Source of the DNA: CAYLLS01 sp964385015
Lineage (GTDB): Bacteria; Myxococcota; UBA727; JABDBI01
NCBI GenBank assembly: GCA_964385015.1
Contig: CAYLLS010000001.1
Span: 124,001-188,000, forward strand
Reading direction: 5' to 3'
Length of the DNA: 64,000 bases
A model generated the notes under the pieces. The model was given only the letters and a program-made list of their open reading frames with translations, ran no database searches and was not told the origin of the DNA. Shown here piece by piece: positions 9,091 to 18,384 of the stretch. The position numbers and the translations under genes were made by a program. The first letter of the stretch is position 1, and every line of letters starts with the position of its first letter.

Positions 9091-9836
9091 GTTTATTTAT
9101 TAATTTAACATTAAAAGTATGGAGACAATCGTCAGTATTATCTAATGGTGATTTTATAGAATATAAAGTAAAAGATATTTCTGTTAATATGTCTTTTTTA
9201 GAAATGTTGGATCAATTAAATGAGAATTTAATTGCTAATAATGAAGAGCCAATAGCATTTGAATCAGATTGTAGAGAAGGTATTTGTGGAGCTTGTTCTT
9301 TGGTTATAAATGGTGTCCCTCATGGTCGTGAACAGGGTAGCACTGTATGTCAATTGCATATGCGTTTATTTAAAAATGGAGATGTGATTACTATTGAACC
9401 ATGGAGGGCTAAAGCTTTTCCTGTTTTGAAAGATTTAATTGTAGATAGAAGTGCATTAGATAGAATTATGCAAAAAGGAGGATATATATCTGTGAATACA
9501 GGATCTGCTCCAGAGGCTAATAATTTATTAATTGCAAAGGATGTATTAGATGATGTTTTTAATTTTGCTAGTTGTATAGGATGTGGAGCTTGTGTAGCTG
9601 CTTGTAAAAATGCTTCTGCTATGCTATTTGTAGCTGCTAAGGTTGCGCATTTAAATAGTATTCCACAAGGTAAATCTGAAAGTAATATTAGAGTAGTAAA
9701 AATGTTAAATCAGATGGATTTTGAGGGATTTGGCAGTTGTACTAATATGTTAGAATGTGAAGCAGTATGTCCTAAACAAATTTCTTCTATTAGTATTGCA
9801 AATTTAAATTTTGAATATATTAAAAATTTTATATAA
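9087..9836 (+). CDS. sdhB: Succinate dehydrogenase iron-sulfur subunit (GTG start)
   Basis: Carries electrons from FAD to the membrane anchor. The 2Fe-2S site uses Cys 62, 67, 70 and 88 (DCREGICGAC). The 4Fe-4S ligands are in CIGCGACVAAC (163-173), and the last cluster in CTNMLECEAVC (218-228) with Cys173. Start is GTG at 9087, with AGGAG at 9076-9080 inside the end of sdhA. The stop is four bases from the convergent prfA stop, so no separate terminator fits there. Confidence 0.98.
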   Translation: MSLFINLTLKVWRQSSVLSNGDFIEYKVKDISVNMSFLEMLDQLNENLIANNEEPIAFESDCREGICGACSLVINGVPHGREQGSTVCQLHMRLFKNGDVITIEPWRAKAFPVLKDLIVDRSALDRIMQKGGYISVNTGSAPEANNLLIAKDVLDDVFNFASCIGCGACVAACKNASAMLFVAAKVAHLNSIPQGKSESNIRVVKMLNQMDFEGFGSCTNMLECEAVCPKQISSISIANLNFEYIKNFI

Positions 9837-9840
9837 GCAT

Positions 9841-10893
9841 TTATATATGTTGTATTTTATTTTTAAGTTTATCTATTAATATATCTATATTTCCTGATAG
9901 TAGTTTTGTTAAATTGTATATAGTGAAAGATATGCGATGATCTGTACATCTATTTTGTGGAAAATTATAAGTTCTAATTTTATCTGATCTTTTAGCTCCT
10001 TTAATCATATTTTTTCTTGTATTAGAACGTTTTTTTTCCATTTCCTCTTGTTTGATTTTATAAATTCTAGATCGTAGAACCATCATAGCTTTGGATTTGT
10101 TTTTAATTTGGCTTTTTTCATCTTGACATTGGACACTAATATTTGTGGGGATATGTGTGATTCTAACTGCAGAATCTGTAGTGTTTACGCTTTGTCCTCC
10201 AGGACCACCAGCTCGAAATACATCTAATCTAATATCTTTATTTTCTATGTTAATATCAACATCCATAGCTTCTGGCAGAATTGCAACTGTACATGTAGAT
10301 GTATGTATGCGTCCTTGTGTTTCAGTATTAGGTATTCTTTGTACTCTATGAATGCCAGCTTCATATTTAAAATATAAATATGCGTTATTACCAGATATTT
10401 TTGCTATAACTTCTTTAATGCCATGTTTAATATTAGTAGATATGTTAATTATATCTACTATAAAACCTTTTTTTTCTGCAAATTTACTATACATTTGAAA
10501 TAATGTATATGCGAATAAACTTGCTTCATTGCCTCCAGTGCCAGATCTTATTTCTAAAATGATATTTTTTTGATCATCAGAATTTTTATTTATTAATAGA
10601 TGTTGTATTTGTTGTTCATGTTTAATTATGTTTTTATTTAATGTTGTATTCTCTTCTTTTAATAATATTATTAGTTCTTTATCATCACAGTTTGTCATTA
10701 ATTTATTGTTATTTTCTTTTTCTGTGCATAGTGTTTGGTATTGTTTATAATGATTAATAATAGGCGATAATGATGCAATATTTTGTTTTAATTTTTTGAT
10801 TTTTACAAAGTTTAAATTTGGTTGTTCTATAAGTTTGTTTAAATTATTTAATGTTTGTTGTATGATTTGAATTTTATTAATATTTTTTATCAT
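9841..10893 (-). CDS. prfA: Peptide chain release factor 1
   Basis: Terminates translation at UAA and UAG. At 350 residues it is near the family length. The codon-recognition region has the RF1 form (RVQRIPNTETQGRIHTST), and the catalytic GGQ is near residue 231 in RAGGPGGQSVNT. KRSDKIRTYNFPQNR follows in the C-terminal part. The N-terminal domain is diverged and Asn/Lys-rich. The methylase gene prmC, often next to prfA, is about 27 kb away here. Confidence 0.97.
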   Translation of the reverse strand: MIKNINKIQIIQQTLNNLNKLIEQPNLNFVKIKKLKQNIASLSPIINHYKQYQTLCTEKENNNKLMTNCDDKELIILLKEENTTLNKNIIKHEQQIQHLLINKNSDDQKNIILEIRSGTGGNEASLFAYTLFQMYSKFAEKKGFIVDIINISTNIKHGIKEVIAKISGNNAYLYFKYEAGIHRVQRIPNTETQGRIHTSTCTVAILPEAMDVDINIENKDIRLDVFRAGGPGGQSVNTTDSAVRITHIPTNISVQCQDEKSQIKNKSKAMMVLRSRIYKIKQEEMEKKRSNTRKNMIKGAKRSDKIRTYNFPQNRCTDHRISFTIYNLTKLLSGNIDILIDKLKNKIQHI

Positions 10894-10962
10894 GAATATG
10901 ATTTATCCTATATACAAAAATTGATATTTTTAAATATATGTGTTGTTATAATTTTCTTAATG

Positions 10963-11139
10963 TTATTTCTTTAATGTTTTAAATATAATCCATATAGAAA
11001 ATATGCAAGGCAATATAATAGAACATATAAATATTGTTGTTGGGAACACAACATTCCATATGGAATATTCAATGTCGTTATTTATAGTATTATTATTATA
11101 TGTATATGTATTAAATATGTAAAATAATGTATTTATCAT
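10963..11139 (-). CDS. Possible small membrane protein, function unknown
   Basis: The gap between rpmE and prfA (10894-11247) holds an ATG-initiated frame of 58 residues on the same strand. It has an Asn-rich polar N-terminal half, then one hydrophobic segment (about residues 30-54, with two Cys and two Pro), and ends FKTLKK. No Shine-Dalgarno site is visible and I do not recognise the protein. Against chance: it is long for such AT-rich sequence, shares the strand of its neighbours, and has a membrane-protein shape. For chance: the same DNA holds two adjacent inverted repeats that may be the real feature. Confidence 0.35.
   Translation of the reverse strand: MINTLFYIFNTYTYNNNTINNDIEYSIWNVVFPTTIFICSIILPCIFSIWIIFKTLKK
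11035..11053. repeat. Inverted repeat (6-bp stem, 7-base loop)
   Basis: TGTTGT (11035-11040) and ACAACA (11048-11053) are perfect inverted copies around TGGGAAC. This is one of the few G/C-containing structured spots in the rpmE-prfA gap and directly abuts a second palindrome. It could be a terminator stem without a good T tract, a protein site, or part of a coding frame. Confidence 0.45.
11053..11066. repeat. Perfect 14-bp palindrome
   Basis: ATTCCATATGGAAT reads identically on both strands and shares its first base with the preceding stem-loop. Perfect dyads of this kind are typical operator shapes, but no regulator is known for this site. Confidence 0.5.
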
Positions 11140-11247
11140 GATGTATTGTATTATATGTGTTATAAATTTTATAAAGTAAATAATTAATGATTATAATTTA
11201 TGTTATTATATTTGTGAAAGTTTAATTTTTTATTTTTTTTATATATA

Positions 11248-11445
11248 TTATTTGTTTTGATATTTTCTTTTAAAACGACTAATTCTTCCTTCTGTATCTA
11301 CTAATTTTGTTTTTCCAGTAAAAAACGGATGGCAAGCAGAGCAAATATCTATGTTATATTGTTTTGTTGAATGAGTTTTATATGTTGCTCCGCAAGCACA
11401 ATTTATTATGATGGATATATATTTTGGATGTTTGGTTTTATTCAT
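11248..11445 (-). CDS. rpmE: 50S ribosomal protein L31 (zinc-binding form)
   Basis: Large-subunit protein near the central protuberance. I start it at the ATG at 11445, giving 65 residues. The longer in-frame reading adds a hydrophobic stretch foreign to L31. The zinc ligands are kept: CACGATY near the N terminus and CSACHPFFTGK further on, so this is the C+ form. The end, RISRFKRKY, is typical. A 108-base gap separates it from the possible small gene downstream. Confidence 0.95.
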   Translation of the reverse strand: MNKTKHPKYISIIINCACGATYKTHSTKQYNIDICSACHPFFTGKTKLVDTEGRISRFKRKYQNK

Positions 11446-11568
11446 TAATGTTCCATATTTTATATAAATAATTATAATAGTTATTTTCAAATTTAATATG
11501 TATATTATTTTAGTCAATATAATTTTAATATAAATATTAAATTATTATTGTTGGTGAGGATATATTAT

Positions 11569-14184
11569 ATGATTATTAGTAGTGAAGTATTAAGAGGAAA
11601 ATTTTTGGAATTTTTTATGAGTAGAGGACATTATATTGTTAAAAGTTCATCTTTGGTTCCAATTAATGATAAGAGTTTATTATTTGTTAATTCTGGCATG
11701 GTGCAATTTAAAGATGTATTTATGGGATTAGAAAGTATTAAGCATAATAAAATATGTAGTATTCAAAAATGCATTAGAGCTGGTGGAAAGCATAATGATT
11801 TTTATAATGTTGGACATGACAATAGTCATCATGTATTTTTTGAAATGCTTGGTAATTTTTCTTTTAATAATTATTTTAAGGAAGGTGCATGTGTATATGC
11901 TTGGGAATTTCTAACTAAAGAATTATGCATTAATGCTGATAATTTAGTAGTAAGTGTATTTAATGGTGATAATAAATTTCCATTTGATGAGTCTACTTAT
12001 AATGTATGGAAAAGGCATGTCGGTATTAGTGATAGTAAAATTATAAAAAAGGAATTTAAGGATAATTTTTGGCATATGGGTGATATAGGCCCATGTGGAC
12101 CATGTACTGAAATATATTATATAAATAAACATAATATTACAATGGAAGTGTGGAATATTGTTTTTATGGAATATGAGAAAAAAAAAGATCAATCATTAGT
12201 ATCTTTGCCTTATAAATGTGTTGATACTGGTATGGGATTAGAACGATTGTGTACTGTTGTTAATGATTTTGAGAATAATTATCAAAGTGACTTATTTAAA
12301 ACATATATTGATTTTTGCAAAAATGAAATTTTTAATTTTAATAATGTTATTAATAATGATAATTATGTTTCATTAAAAATAATCGCTGATCATTGCCGAG
12401 CAATTGTTTTTATTATTGGAGATGGTGTGTTACCTAGTAATGATGGTCGTGGATATGTATTGAGAAAAATTATTAGGAGAGTATTAAAACACATTTATAA
12501 AATTAAAGGTAATAAATTTCTGTTATATAAAATATGTTTATTAGTTATTGCTAATATGGGTAATTTATATAATGAATTAAAGTTAAGAAAATCATTGATT
12601 AAAGAAGTTGTCCAACAAGAGGAAATTTTGTTTTGTAAAACTTTAGATAGAGGAGCAAAAATTTTTACTTCTATTATTAGATCAAATAGTGCAAAAAAAA
12701 TTATTAGTGGTGATATAGTATTTAAATTATATGATAGTTATGGATTGCCTGTTGATATTACGCAGATTTTAGCTGATAAAAATAATATTAAAATTGAATG
12801 GTCTGGTTTTGAAAAAGCAAAATTACAACATACTGTTATGTCTGGTAAAAATATATCATTTTGTAGTGTTAATAATATTTATAGTAAATTAAGTCATGAT
12901 ATTCCATCTACTGTTTTTATACAAGATTATAATTTAAATATAGAAAGCCATGTACTTGTTTTATTATTACATAATACATCTGTGAATATGCTGAATGAAC
13001 ATGATGTAGGTATGGTATGTTTAAATAAAACTGTTTTTTATGGTGAATCTGGAGGTCAAGTAGGTGATATAGGAGTTTTATATAATAAAAATTGCAATAT
13101 TATTGTATATAATACAAAAAAAATATTTAATTTATATTGGCATTATATTAAAATCAATAAAGGACAAATAAAAGTTGGAGATATATTAAAATGCACAATT
13201 AATGTTATTAGAAGAAATCATATTAAACGTCATCATTCTGCAACACATTTATTGCATTATGCTTTAAGATATGTATGTGGGAAACACATAGTGCAACATG
13301 GTTCTTTAGTTGATGATAAGCATTTAAGATTTGATTTTTCTTATTTTAAAGATTTATCAGATAAACAAATTATAGAAATAGAACATTTAGTAAATGATTT
13401 GATTTTAAAATGTGATACATTAAAGATTTTTTATGCGTCTTATGATTTAGCGAAAAAAAAGTATAATGCTATTGGTCATTTTGATAGAAAATATTCTGAT
13501 CTTAAAGAAGTTAGAATAGTTCAATTAGGACATAATTCAATAGAATTATGTGGTGGGTCACATGTTGAAAATACAGGTGAAATAGGACAGTTTAAAATTA
13601 TTAATAGTACTAAAATAGCTTTTGGCGTAAGAAGAATAGAGGCTATAGCAGGTTTTTTATCGTTAGATAAATCTATTATGTTTAATAATATATTAACAAA
13701 AATATCACGTATGTTTGTTTCTACACCTAATAAAGTTATATATAAATTAAATGATATGTTTAATGAATTAAAAACATTAAAAAAGCAAATTAAAACCTTG
13801 AAAAGTATTAATTTATCATATAAAGCTAAATTAGCTATTAATAATGTTATTGTTATTAATAAATTTAAAGTGATTATTGAATATATATATAATATAATTG
13901 AATTAAATGATATAAGATCTTATATTGATTGTTTAAAGAAAGTATTGCATAGTAGTATTATAGTATTAGTTAGCAAAAAAGACATGTCAACTATAATTTC
14001 TTTGTCTTTAACTAATGATATAAATAATATATTAAGTGCTAAAATATTAATTAAAAAACTTATTAATGTTTTAGGAGGGAATGGAGGAGGAAATAATATA
14101 TTTGCTCAGATGAGTGTTTTAAAAATATATAGTATAAAATTTATATTTAATGAAATTAAAAAAATTATTTTTAATATGCAATAA
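11569..14184 (+). CDS. alaS: Alanyl-tRNA synthetase
   Basis: Charges tRNA-Ala and hydrolyses Ser/Gly mischarges. I choose the ATG at 11569, with GAGGA eight bases upstream; a TTG 21 bases earlier lies before that site. The 871 residues cover the class II core (SGMVQFKDVFMG, FFEMLGNFSF, DTGMGLERL, GRGYVLRKIIRR), the editing domain (HHSATHLLH near 555 and CGGSHVENTGEIG near 660) and the C-terminal domain ending in a Gly-rich GGNGGGNN stretch. Both editing zinc motifs are intact. It converges on ftsY with 23 bases between stops. Confidence 0.97.
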   Translation: MIISSEVLRGKFLEFFMSRGHYIVKSSSLVPINDKSLLFVNSGMVQFKDVFMGLESIKHNKICSIQKCIRAGGKHNDFYNVGHDNSHHVFFEMLGNFSFNNYFKEGACVYAWEFLTKELCINADNLVVSVFNGDNKFPFDESTYNVWKRHVGISDSKIIKKEFKDNFWHMGDIGPCGPCTEIYYINKHNITMEVWNIVFMEYEKKKDQSLVSLPYKCVDTGMGLERLCTVVNDFENNYQSDLFKTYIDFCKNEIFNFNNVINNDNYVSLKIIADHCRAIVFIIGDGVLPSNDGRGYVLRKIIRRVLKHIYKIKGNKFLLYKICLLVIANMGNLYNELKLRKSLIKEVVQQEEILFCKTLDRGAKIFTSIIRSNSAKKIISGDIVFKLYDSYGLPVDITQILADKNNIKIEWSGFEKAKLQHTVMSGKNISFCSVNNIYSKLSHDIPSTVFIQDYNLNIESHVLVLLLHNTSVNMLNEHDVGMVCLNKTVFYGESGGQVGDIGVLYNKNCNIIVYNTKKIFNLYWHYIKINKGQIKVGDILKCTINVIRRNHIKRHHSATHLLHYALRYVCGKHIVQHGSLVDDKHLRFDFSYFKDLSDKQIIEIEHLVNDLILKCDTLKIFYASYDLAKKKYNAIGHFDRKYSDLKEVRIVQLGHNSIELCGGSHVENTGEIGQFKIINSTKIAFGVRRIEAIAGFLSLDKSIMFNNILTKISRMFVSTPNKVIYKLNDMFNELKTLKKQIKTLKSINLSYKAKLAINNVIVINKFKVIIEYIYNIIELNDIRSYIDCLKKVLHSSIIVLVSKKDMSTIISLSLTNDINNILSAKILIKKLINVLGGNGGGNNIFAQMSVLKIYSIKFIFNEIKKIIFNMQ

Positions 14185-14207
14185 TATTTTCATTATGTAT
14201 AGATATA

Positions 14208-15209
14208 TTAGTCTAGTATAGAAGATATAAATTTAATATCATTAAATTTGTATAAATCATTTATTGTTTCACCAATACTAATATATTTTATTGGTATTTT
14301 TAATTCATCTACAATGCTAATTATATTTCCTCCTTGAGCACTTCCATCTAATTTTGTTAAAATAATACCAGTTATCGGTATATGTTTCATAAATTCTTTT
14401 GCTTGTATAATGGAATTTTTTCCATTGTTAGCATCTATAACTAATAATATTTCATGTGGTGCTTTTGTATAAGCTTTATTTAATGCTTTATACATTTTTT
14501 TTAATTGATGCATTAAATTGTTTTTTGTATGTAATCTCCCTGCAGTATCACATAATACAATGTTGATATTGTTTTTTTGAGCTTTTTTAACTGCTTTAAA
14601 TAATATGGATGATGGATCTGATTTTTGTTTGTCATATATTATATTTACATTAGTTTTTAATGCCCAAAAATTTAATTGTTGTAAGGCTGCTGCTCTAAAT
14701 GTATCTCCAGCAGCCAATAAAATACTTTTACCATTTATTTTTAATATATTGGCTAATTTGCCAATGGCACTTGTTTTGCCTGAACCATTTACTCCAATAA
14801 ACATAATAATTGATGGATTATCTATGATATTGATATTTTTTGATGTTGTTATATTATTAAATATGCGTTGAAATTCAGATTTTAGTAAGGTTTTGATGGT
14901 AGTATCATTAGTTATTATATTATCTGTTATATTGCATTGAATATTTTTGATGATTTTATTAATAGTTTTAATGCTAATATCTGTAGATAATAAAGTTTCT
15001 TTTAATGTTTTTATGATGTCATTATTTTTATTTATGTATTTAGGTTTTATTTTATTGAATAAATAAGTTTTATTATTATTATAAAATATTTTAAATAAAT
15101 TTTGTTTTTTGTTAACATTTTTAATCTTATATTGAATAAGATATATTATTGAATATATTATTGATAATATTATGATTATTTTTATTATATATATTGTTGT
15201 AATAGGCAT
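14208..15209 (-). CDS. ftsY: Signal recognition particle receptor FtsY
   Basis: SRP receptor GTPase that docks translating ribosomes at the membrane. Residues about 5-27 form a hydrophobic N-terminal segment instead of the long acidic A domain of E. coli. The N domain is followed by the G domain: GVNGSGKTSAIGKLA, DTFRAAALQQL, DTAGRLHT and TKLDGSAQGG. It ends soon after the G domain (333 residues). Its partner Ffh is encoded at 25542. It lies downstream of tRNA-Gly on the opposite strand. Confidence 0.96.
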   Translation of the reverse strand: MPITTIYIIKIIIILSIIYSIIYLIQYKIKNVNKKQNLFKIFYNNNKTYLFNKIKPKYINKNNDIIKTLKETLLSTDISIKTINKIIKNIQCNITDNIITNDTTIKTLLKSEFQRIFNNITTSKNINIIDNPSIIMFIGVNGSGKTSAIGKLANILKINGKSILLAAGDTFRAAALQQLNFWALKTNVNIIYDKQKSDPSSILFKAVKKAQKNNINIVLCDTAGRLHTKNNLMHQLKKMYKALNKAYTKAPHEILLVIDANNGKNSIIQAKEFMKHIPITGIILTKLDGSAQGGNIISIVDELKIPIKYISIGETINDLYKFNDIKFISSILD

Positions 15210-15328
15210 AGTAAAAATTTTGTTTATATTGATGATATATTTAATTTTTAATTTATTTTATATCATTAAGTTAATAATTAAAATATAATTATATTATGTA
15301 TAATGTTTGTAAAGTATTATGATATTAT

Positions 15329-15357
15329 TTGACTAAATATCATATATATTATACCAT
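15329..15357 (+). promoter_or_regulatory. Candidate promoter for tRNA-Gly
   Basis: TTGACT at 15329-15334, a 17-base spacer and TACCAT at 15352-15357 would start transcription just before the tRNA at 15372. The -10 match is weak; TATACC two bases earlier is an alternative with a short spacer. Confidence 0.35.
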
Positions 15358-15371
15358 AATTTTAATGTTAA

Positions 15372-15443
15372 GCGGGAGTAACTCAGTGGTAGAGTGTAAC
15401 CTTGCCATGGTTGAAGTCGTGGGTTCGAATCCCATCTCTCGCT
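15372..15443 (+). tRNA. tRNA-Gly (GCC)
   Basis: Full cloverleaf: acceptor GCGGGAG/CTCTCGC with one G-T pair, anticodon loop TTGCCAT (anticodon GCC), T arm GGGTTCGAATCCC and discriminator T, with no encoded CCA. A T-rich run follows immediately and extends into the 3' end of the convergent hutI gene. Confidence 0.95.
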
Positions 15444-15459
15444 TTTTTATTTTTTTTTA
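15443..15459 (+). terminator. T-run after tRNA-Gly
   Basis: Directly after the acceptor stem comes a near-continuous T run broken by one A. The tRNA structure plus this tract could release transcription. The run overlaps the last codons of the convergent hutI, so it is shared with coding sequence. Confidence 0.35.
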
Positions 15460-16685
15460 TTTCTATGATATACTATTTCTCCTTTTTTAAATACTGTTTT
15501 TACAGTATTTTTAGTCCAATTAGAGAAAAAACTCCAAATATTTTGTGTGTTTAATATGCAAAGATCTCCTTGTTTTCCTATATTGATCTGTCCTATATTG
15601 TTTCTGTTAACTGCAAGAGCTGGATTTTTTGTAATGCCTAATAAAGCTTGTTCACATGATAGTTTATATGATGCAACTGCTAATCTGGCGGCATATTGTA
15701 TGTTATGAGACATTGATGATCCAGGATTAAAATCTGTTCCTATACATATTTTTACTTTATTTTTAATTAATTGTTTAATAGGAGGATTGGTATTTATTTG
15801 TAAATATTGTTGAGCTATAGGCAATATTTCAGTTATAATATTGTTGTCAGTTATATGTTTTATATCTTTATGGTTGATATGTTCTATATGGCTCAGACTT
15901 AATATGTCAATATTAGACATTGCGTATGCACCATTTGAATGTGTGAATTGTTCTGTATGTGCTTTGCCAATTAATCCAAATTTTTTTGCTTGATTTATTA
16001 TTGTGATAGCATCATTTTTGTTGAATGCATGTTTTTCTATAAATATGTCACAAAATTTAGCTAATTTTTTTTTAGCTATTATTGGTATCATTATGTTATT
16101 AATATATTTGATATATAGATTTTTGTTATTTTTGTATTCTATAGGTATGCTATGTGCTCCTAAAAAAGTTGGTTCTATTTCTATAGATTGTTTATTATTT
16201 AATATTTGAATTACATTAAGTAATTTTAATTCATCTTTTAATGTTAATCCATAACCACTTTTGGCCTCAATTGTTGTTATTCCGAATGAAAGCATTTCTT
16301 TTAAATATGGTAATGTTAACTTTATTAATTTTTGTATAGATGTTTTTCTCACATGGTTAACAGTATTTAAAATACCAGATCCTTTATTCATTATATTTAA
16401 ATATGTAATGCCTTTTGTTCTTAAATAAAATTCGTATGATCTATCTCCTGAAAAGATTAAGTGTGTATGGCAATCAATTAATCCAGGTATAATAACATTA
16501 TTATGTGCATTAAATATTTTTGTAATTTTTATATTATTGGGTTTTTTATATCCTATCCAATGTATATATCCATGTTTATTAATTAATATTGATAGATTTT
16601 TAAATATTCCAAGGTGATGCCAGTTTTTCCCATTTAGTGTTATTAGTTTTTTAATATTTTTAATTAATAACATTTTTATTATCAT
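15447..16685 (-). CDS. hutI: Imidazolonepropionase
   Basis: Third step of histidine degradation: hydrolyses 4-imidazolone-5-propanoate to formiminoglutamate. The 412-residue amidohydrolase shows DCHTHLIFSGDR (metal His pair), FLGAHSIP, KAHTEQF and the metal Asp in IGTDFNPGSS. The ATG used overlaps the end of hutU by 26 bases; the ATG four codons later (16673) is equally possible and gives a MLLIKN start more usual for the family. hutU-hutI are clearly one unit. hutH and the last hut step are not in this window. Confidence 0.96.
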   Translation of the reverse strand: MIIKMLLIKNIKKLITLNGKNWHHLGIFKNLSILINKHGYIHWIGYKKPNNIKITKIFNAHNNVIIPGLIDCHTHLIFSGDRSYEFYLRTKGITYLNIMNKGSGILNTVNHVRKTSIQKLIKLTLPYLKEMLSFGITTIEAKSGYGLTLKDELKLLNVIQILNNKQSIEIEPTFLGAHSIPIEYKNNKNLYIKYINNIMIPIIAKKKLAKFCDIFIEKHAFNKNDAITIINQAKKFGLIGKAHTEQFTHSNGAYAMSNIDILSLSHIEHINHKDIKHITDNNIITEILPIAQQYLQINTNPPIKQLIKNKVKICIGTDFNPGSSMSHNIQYAARLAVASYKLSCEQALLGITKNPALAVNRNNIGQINIGKQGDLCILNTQNIWSFFSNWTKNTVKTVFKKGEIVYHRNKKK

Positions 16686-18336
16686 TAATTATTGGAATAT
16701 AAATGTTATTATTTTTTGCTATTTTTATAGATACTTTATATCCTGCATCAGCATGCCTTAAAATGCCTAATGTAGGATCTGATATAAGCACTTTTTTAAT
16801 TCTTTGGTCTGCTTCATTACTGCCATCTGCTACCAATACTTGTCCAGCATGCATGCTATATCCCATACCTACTCCTCCTCCTTGATGAAAGCTAACCCAA
16901 CTAGCTCCATTAACTGCATTTACTATAGCATTTAATATAGGCCAATCAGCTATCGCATCTGATCCATCTAACATGTTTTCTGTTTCTCTTGTAGGACTAG
17001 CTACAGATCCACAATCTAAATGGTCTCTACCTATTACTATTGGTGCTTTAATTATATTGTTTTTAACTAATTGATTAAATGCTAATCCAGCTATATGACG
17101 TTCTCCATATCCCAACCAACAAATTCTAGATGGCAATCCTTGAAAATTAATTTTAGTTTGTGCTAAATTTAACCATCTATGTAAACTTTGATTATGTGGA
17201 AATAATTGTTTGATAATATTGTCTGTTATTTTTATATCTTTTTTATCTCCAGATAGTGCAACCCATCTAAATGGGCCCATACCTTTGCAAAACAATGGTC
17301 TGATATATTCTGGAACGAATCCTGGATATATAAATGATTTTTTATATCCAGCTATTTTTGCTTCTGTTCTTAAATTATTGCCATAGTCAAATACAGGTAT
17401 GCCCTTTTCATACCAAGTGACCATAGTTTTAATGTGTTCTATCATGCTTGTTCGTACTTTATTTAAGTAATCATTTGGATAATGTTGTCTATAATAATTA
17501 ATTTCATTTATTTTAATATCTTTTGGTATATATCCATACATTGGGTCATGTGCGGATGTTTGATCAGTAATAAGATCTGGATTAAAGTTATATGATAGTA
17601 ATTGAGGATATATTGATGCTGCATTTCCTATAAGGCCTATGCTTAAGCTTTTTTTTTGTTGTTTGGCTTGATTACATAATGCAATAGCTTCTTGTATATT
17701 ATATGTTTTCATGTCTAAATATTTGTTTTGTATGCGACGGTCAATATTAGCTTCATTTACTTCTATGCATAAGCATATTCCATTACACATTGTTACCGCT
17801 AATGGTTGTGCTCCTCCCATACCTCCTAACCCTGCAGTTAAAACAATTTTTCCTGAAAGATCACCATCAGTATGAAAATGTTTTTTAGCTGCTTGTGCAA
17901 ATGTTTCATAGGTACCTTGTAGTATGCCTTGTGAACCTATATATATCCAAGATCCTGCAGTCATTTGTCCAAACATCATTAGTCCTTTTTTTTCTAAGTC
18001 ATTAAATGTTTCCCAATTAGACCAATTTCCTACTAAATTTGAATTAGCTATAATGATTCTTGGAGCATAATAATGTGTTTTGATAATGCCAACAGGTTTT
18101 CCTGATTGTATTAGTAATGATTCGTTATTGTTTAATATTTTTAAAGATTTAATAATATTATGATATGCAATCCAATTTCTTGCAGCTTTGCCTCTGCCAC
18201 CATAAATTATTAATTGATTAGGATGTTCGGCTACTTCTGGATTTAAATTGTTCATTAACATTCTCATGGCTGCTTCTTGTATCCAGCCCTTGCATGTTAT
18301 TGTATTTCCTATTGGAGCATATATATGGTTTATCAT
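16660..18336 (-). CDS. hutU: Urocanate hydratase (urocanase)
   Basis: Second step of histidine degradation: urocanate to imidazolonepropionate using bound NAD. The 558 residues are full length. Visible: YGGRGKAARNW near the start, the NAD-binding LTAGLGGMGGAQP, a DQTSAHDP segment, and the active-site Cys in DHLDCGSVASPTRE near 440 followed by FHQGGGVGMGYS. AGGA lies about 11 bases before the ATG. It is upstream of and overlaps hutI. Conservation is high, unlike the drift in many neighbours, so the pathway is probably in use. Confidence 0.97.
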   Translation of the reverse strand: MINHIYAPIGNTITCKGWIQEAAMRMLMNNLNPEVAEHPNQLIIYGGRGKAARNWIAYHNIIKSLKILNNNESLLIQSGKPVGIIKTHYYAPRIIIANSNLVGNWSNWETFNDLEKKGLMMFGQMTAGSWIYIGSQGILQGTYETFAQAAKKHFHTDGDLSGKIVLTAGLGGMGGAQPLAVTMCNGICLCIEVNEANIDRRIQNKYLDMKTYNIQEAIALCNQAKQQKKSLSIGLIGNAASIYPQLLSYNFNPDLITDQTSAHDPMYGYIPKDIKINEINYYRQHYPNDYLNKVRTSMIEHIKTMVTWYEKGIPVFDYGNNLRTEAKIAGYKKSFIYPGFVPEYIRPLFCKGMGPFRWVALSGDKKDIKITDNIIKQLFPHNQSLHRWLNLAQTKINFQGLPSRICWLGYGERHIAGLAFNQLVKNNIIKAPIVIGRDHLDCGSVASPTRETENMLDGSDAIADWPILNAIVNAVNGASWVSFHQGGGVGMGYSMHAGQVLVADGSNEADQRIKKVLISDPTLGILRHADAGYKVSIKIAKNNNIYIPIINDNKNVIN

Positions 18337-18384
18337 GTGTATGGTTTCCTTTAATGATATTAATGTATAATTTTAATAATATTG

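Noticed and set aside
11446..11517. N-terminal extension of L31 by 24 residues
   Set aside because: The extra stretch is hydrophobic and AT-driven. The ATG at 11445 gives the normal L31 length and start.
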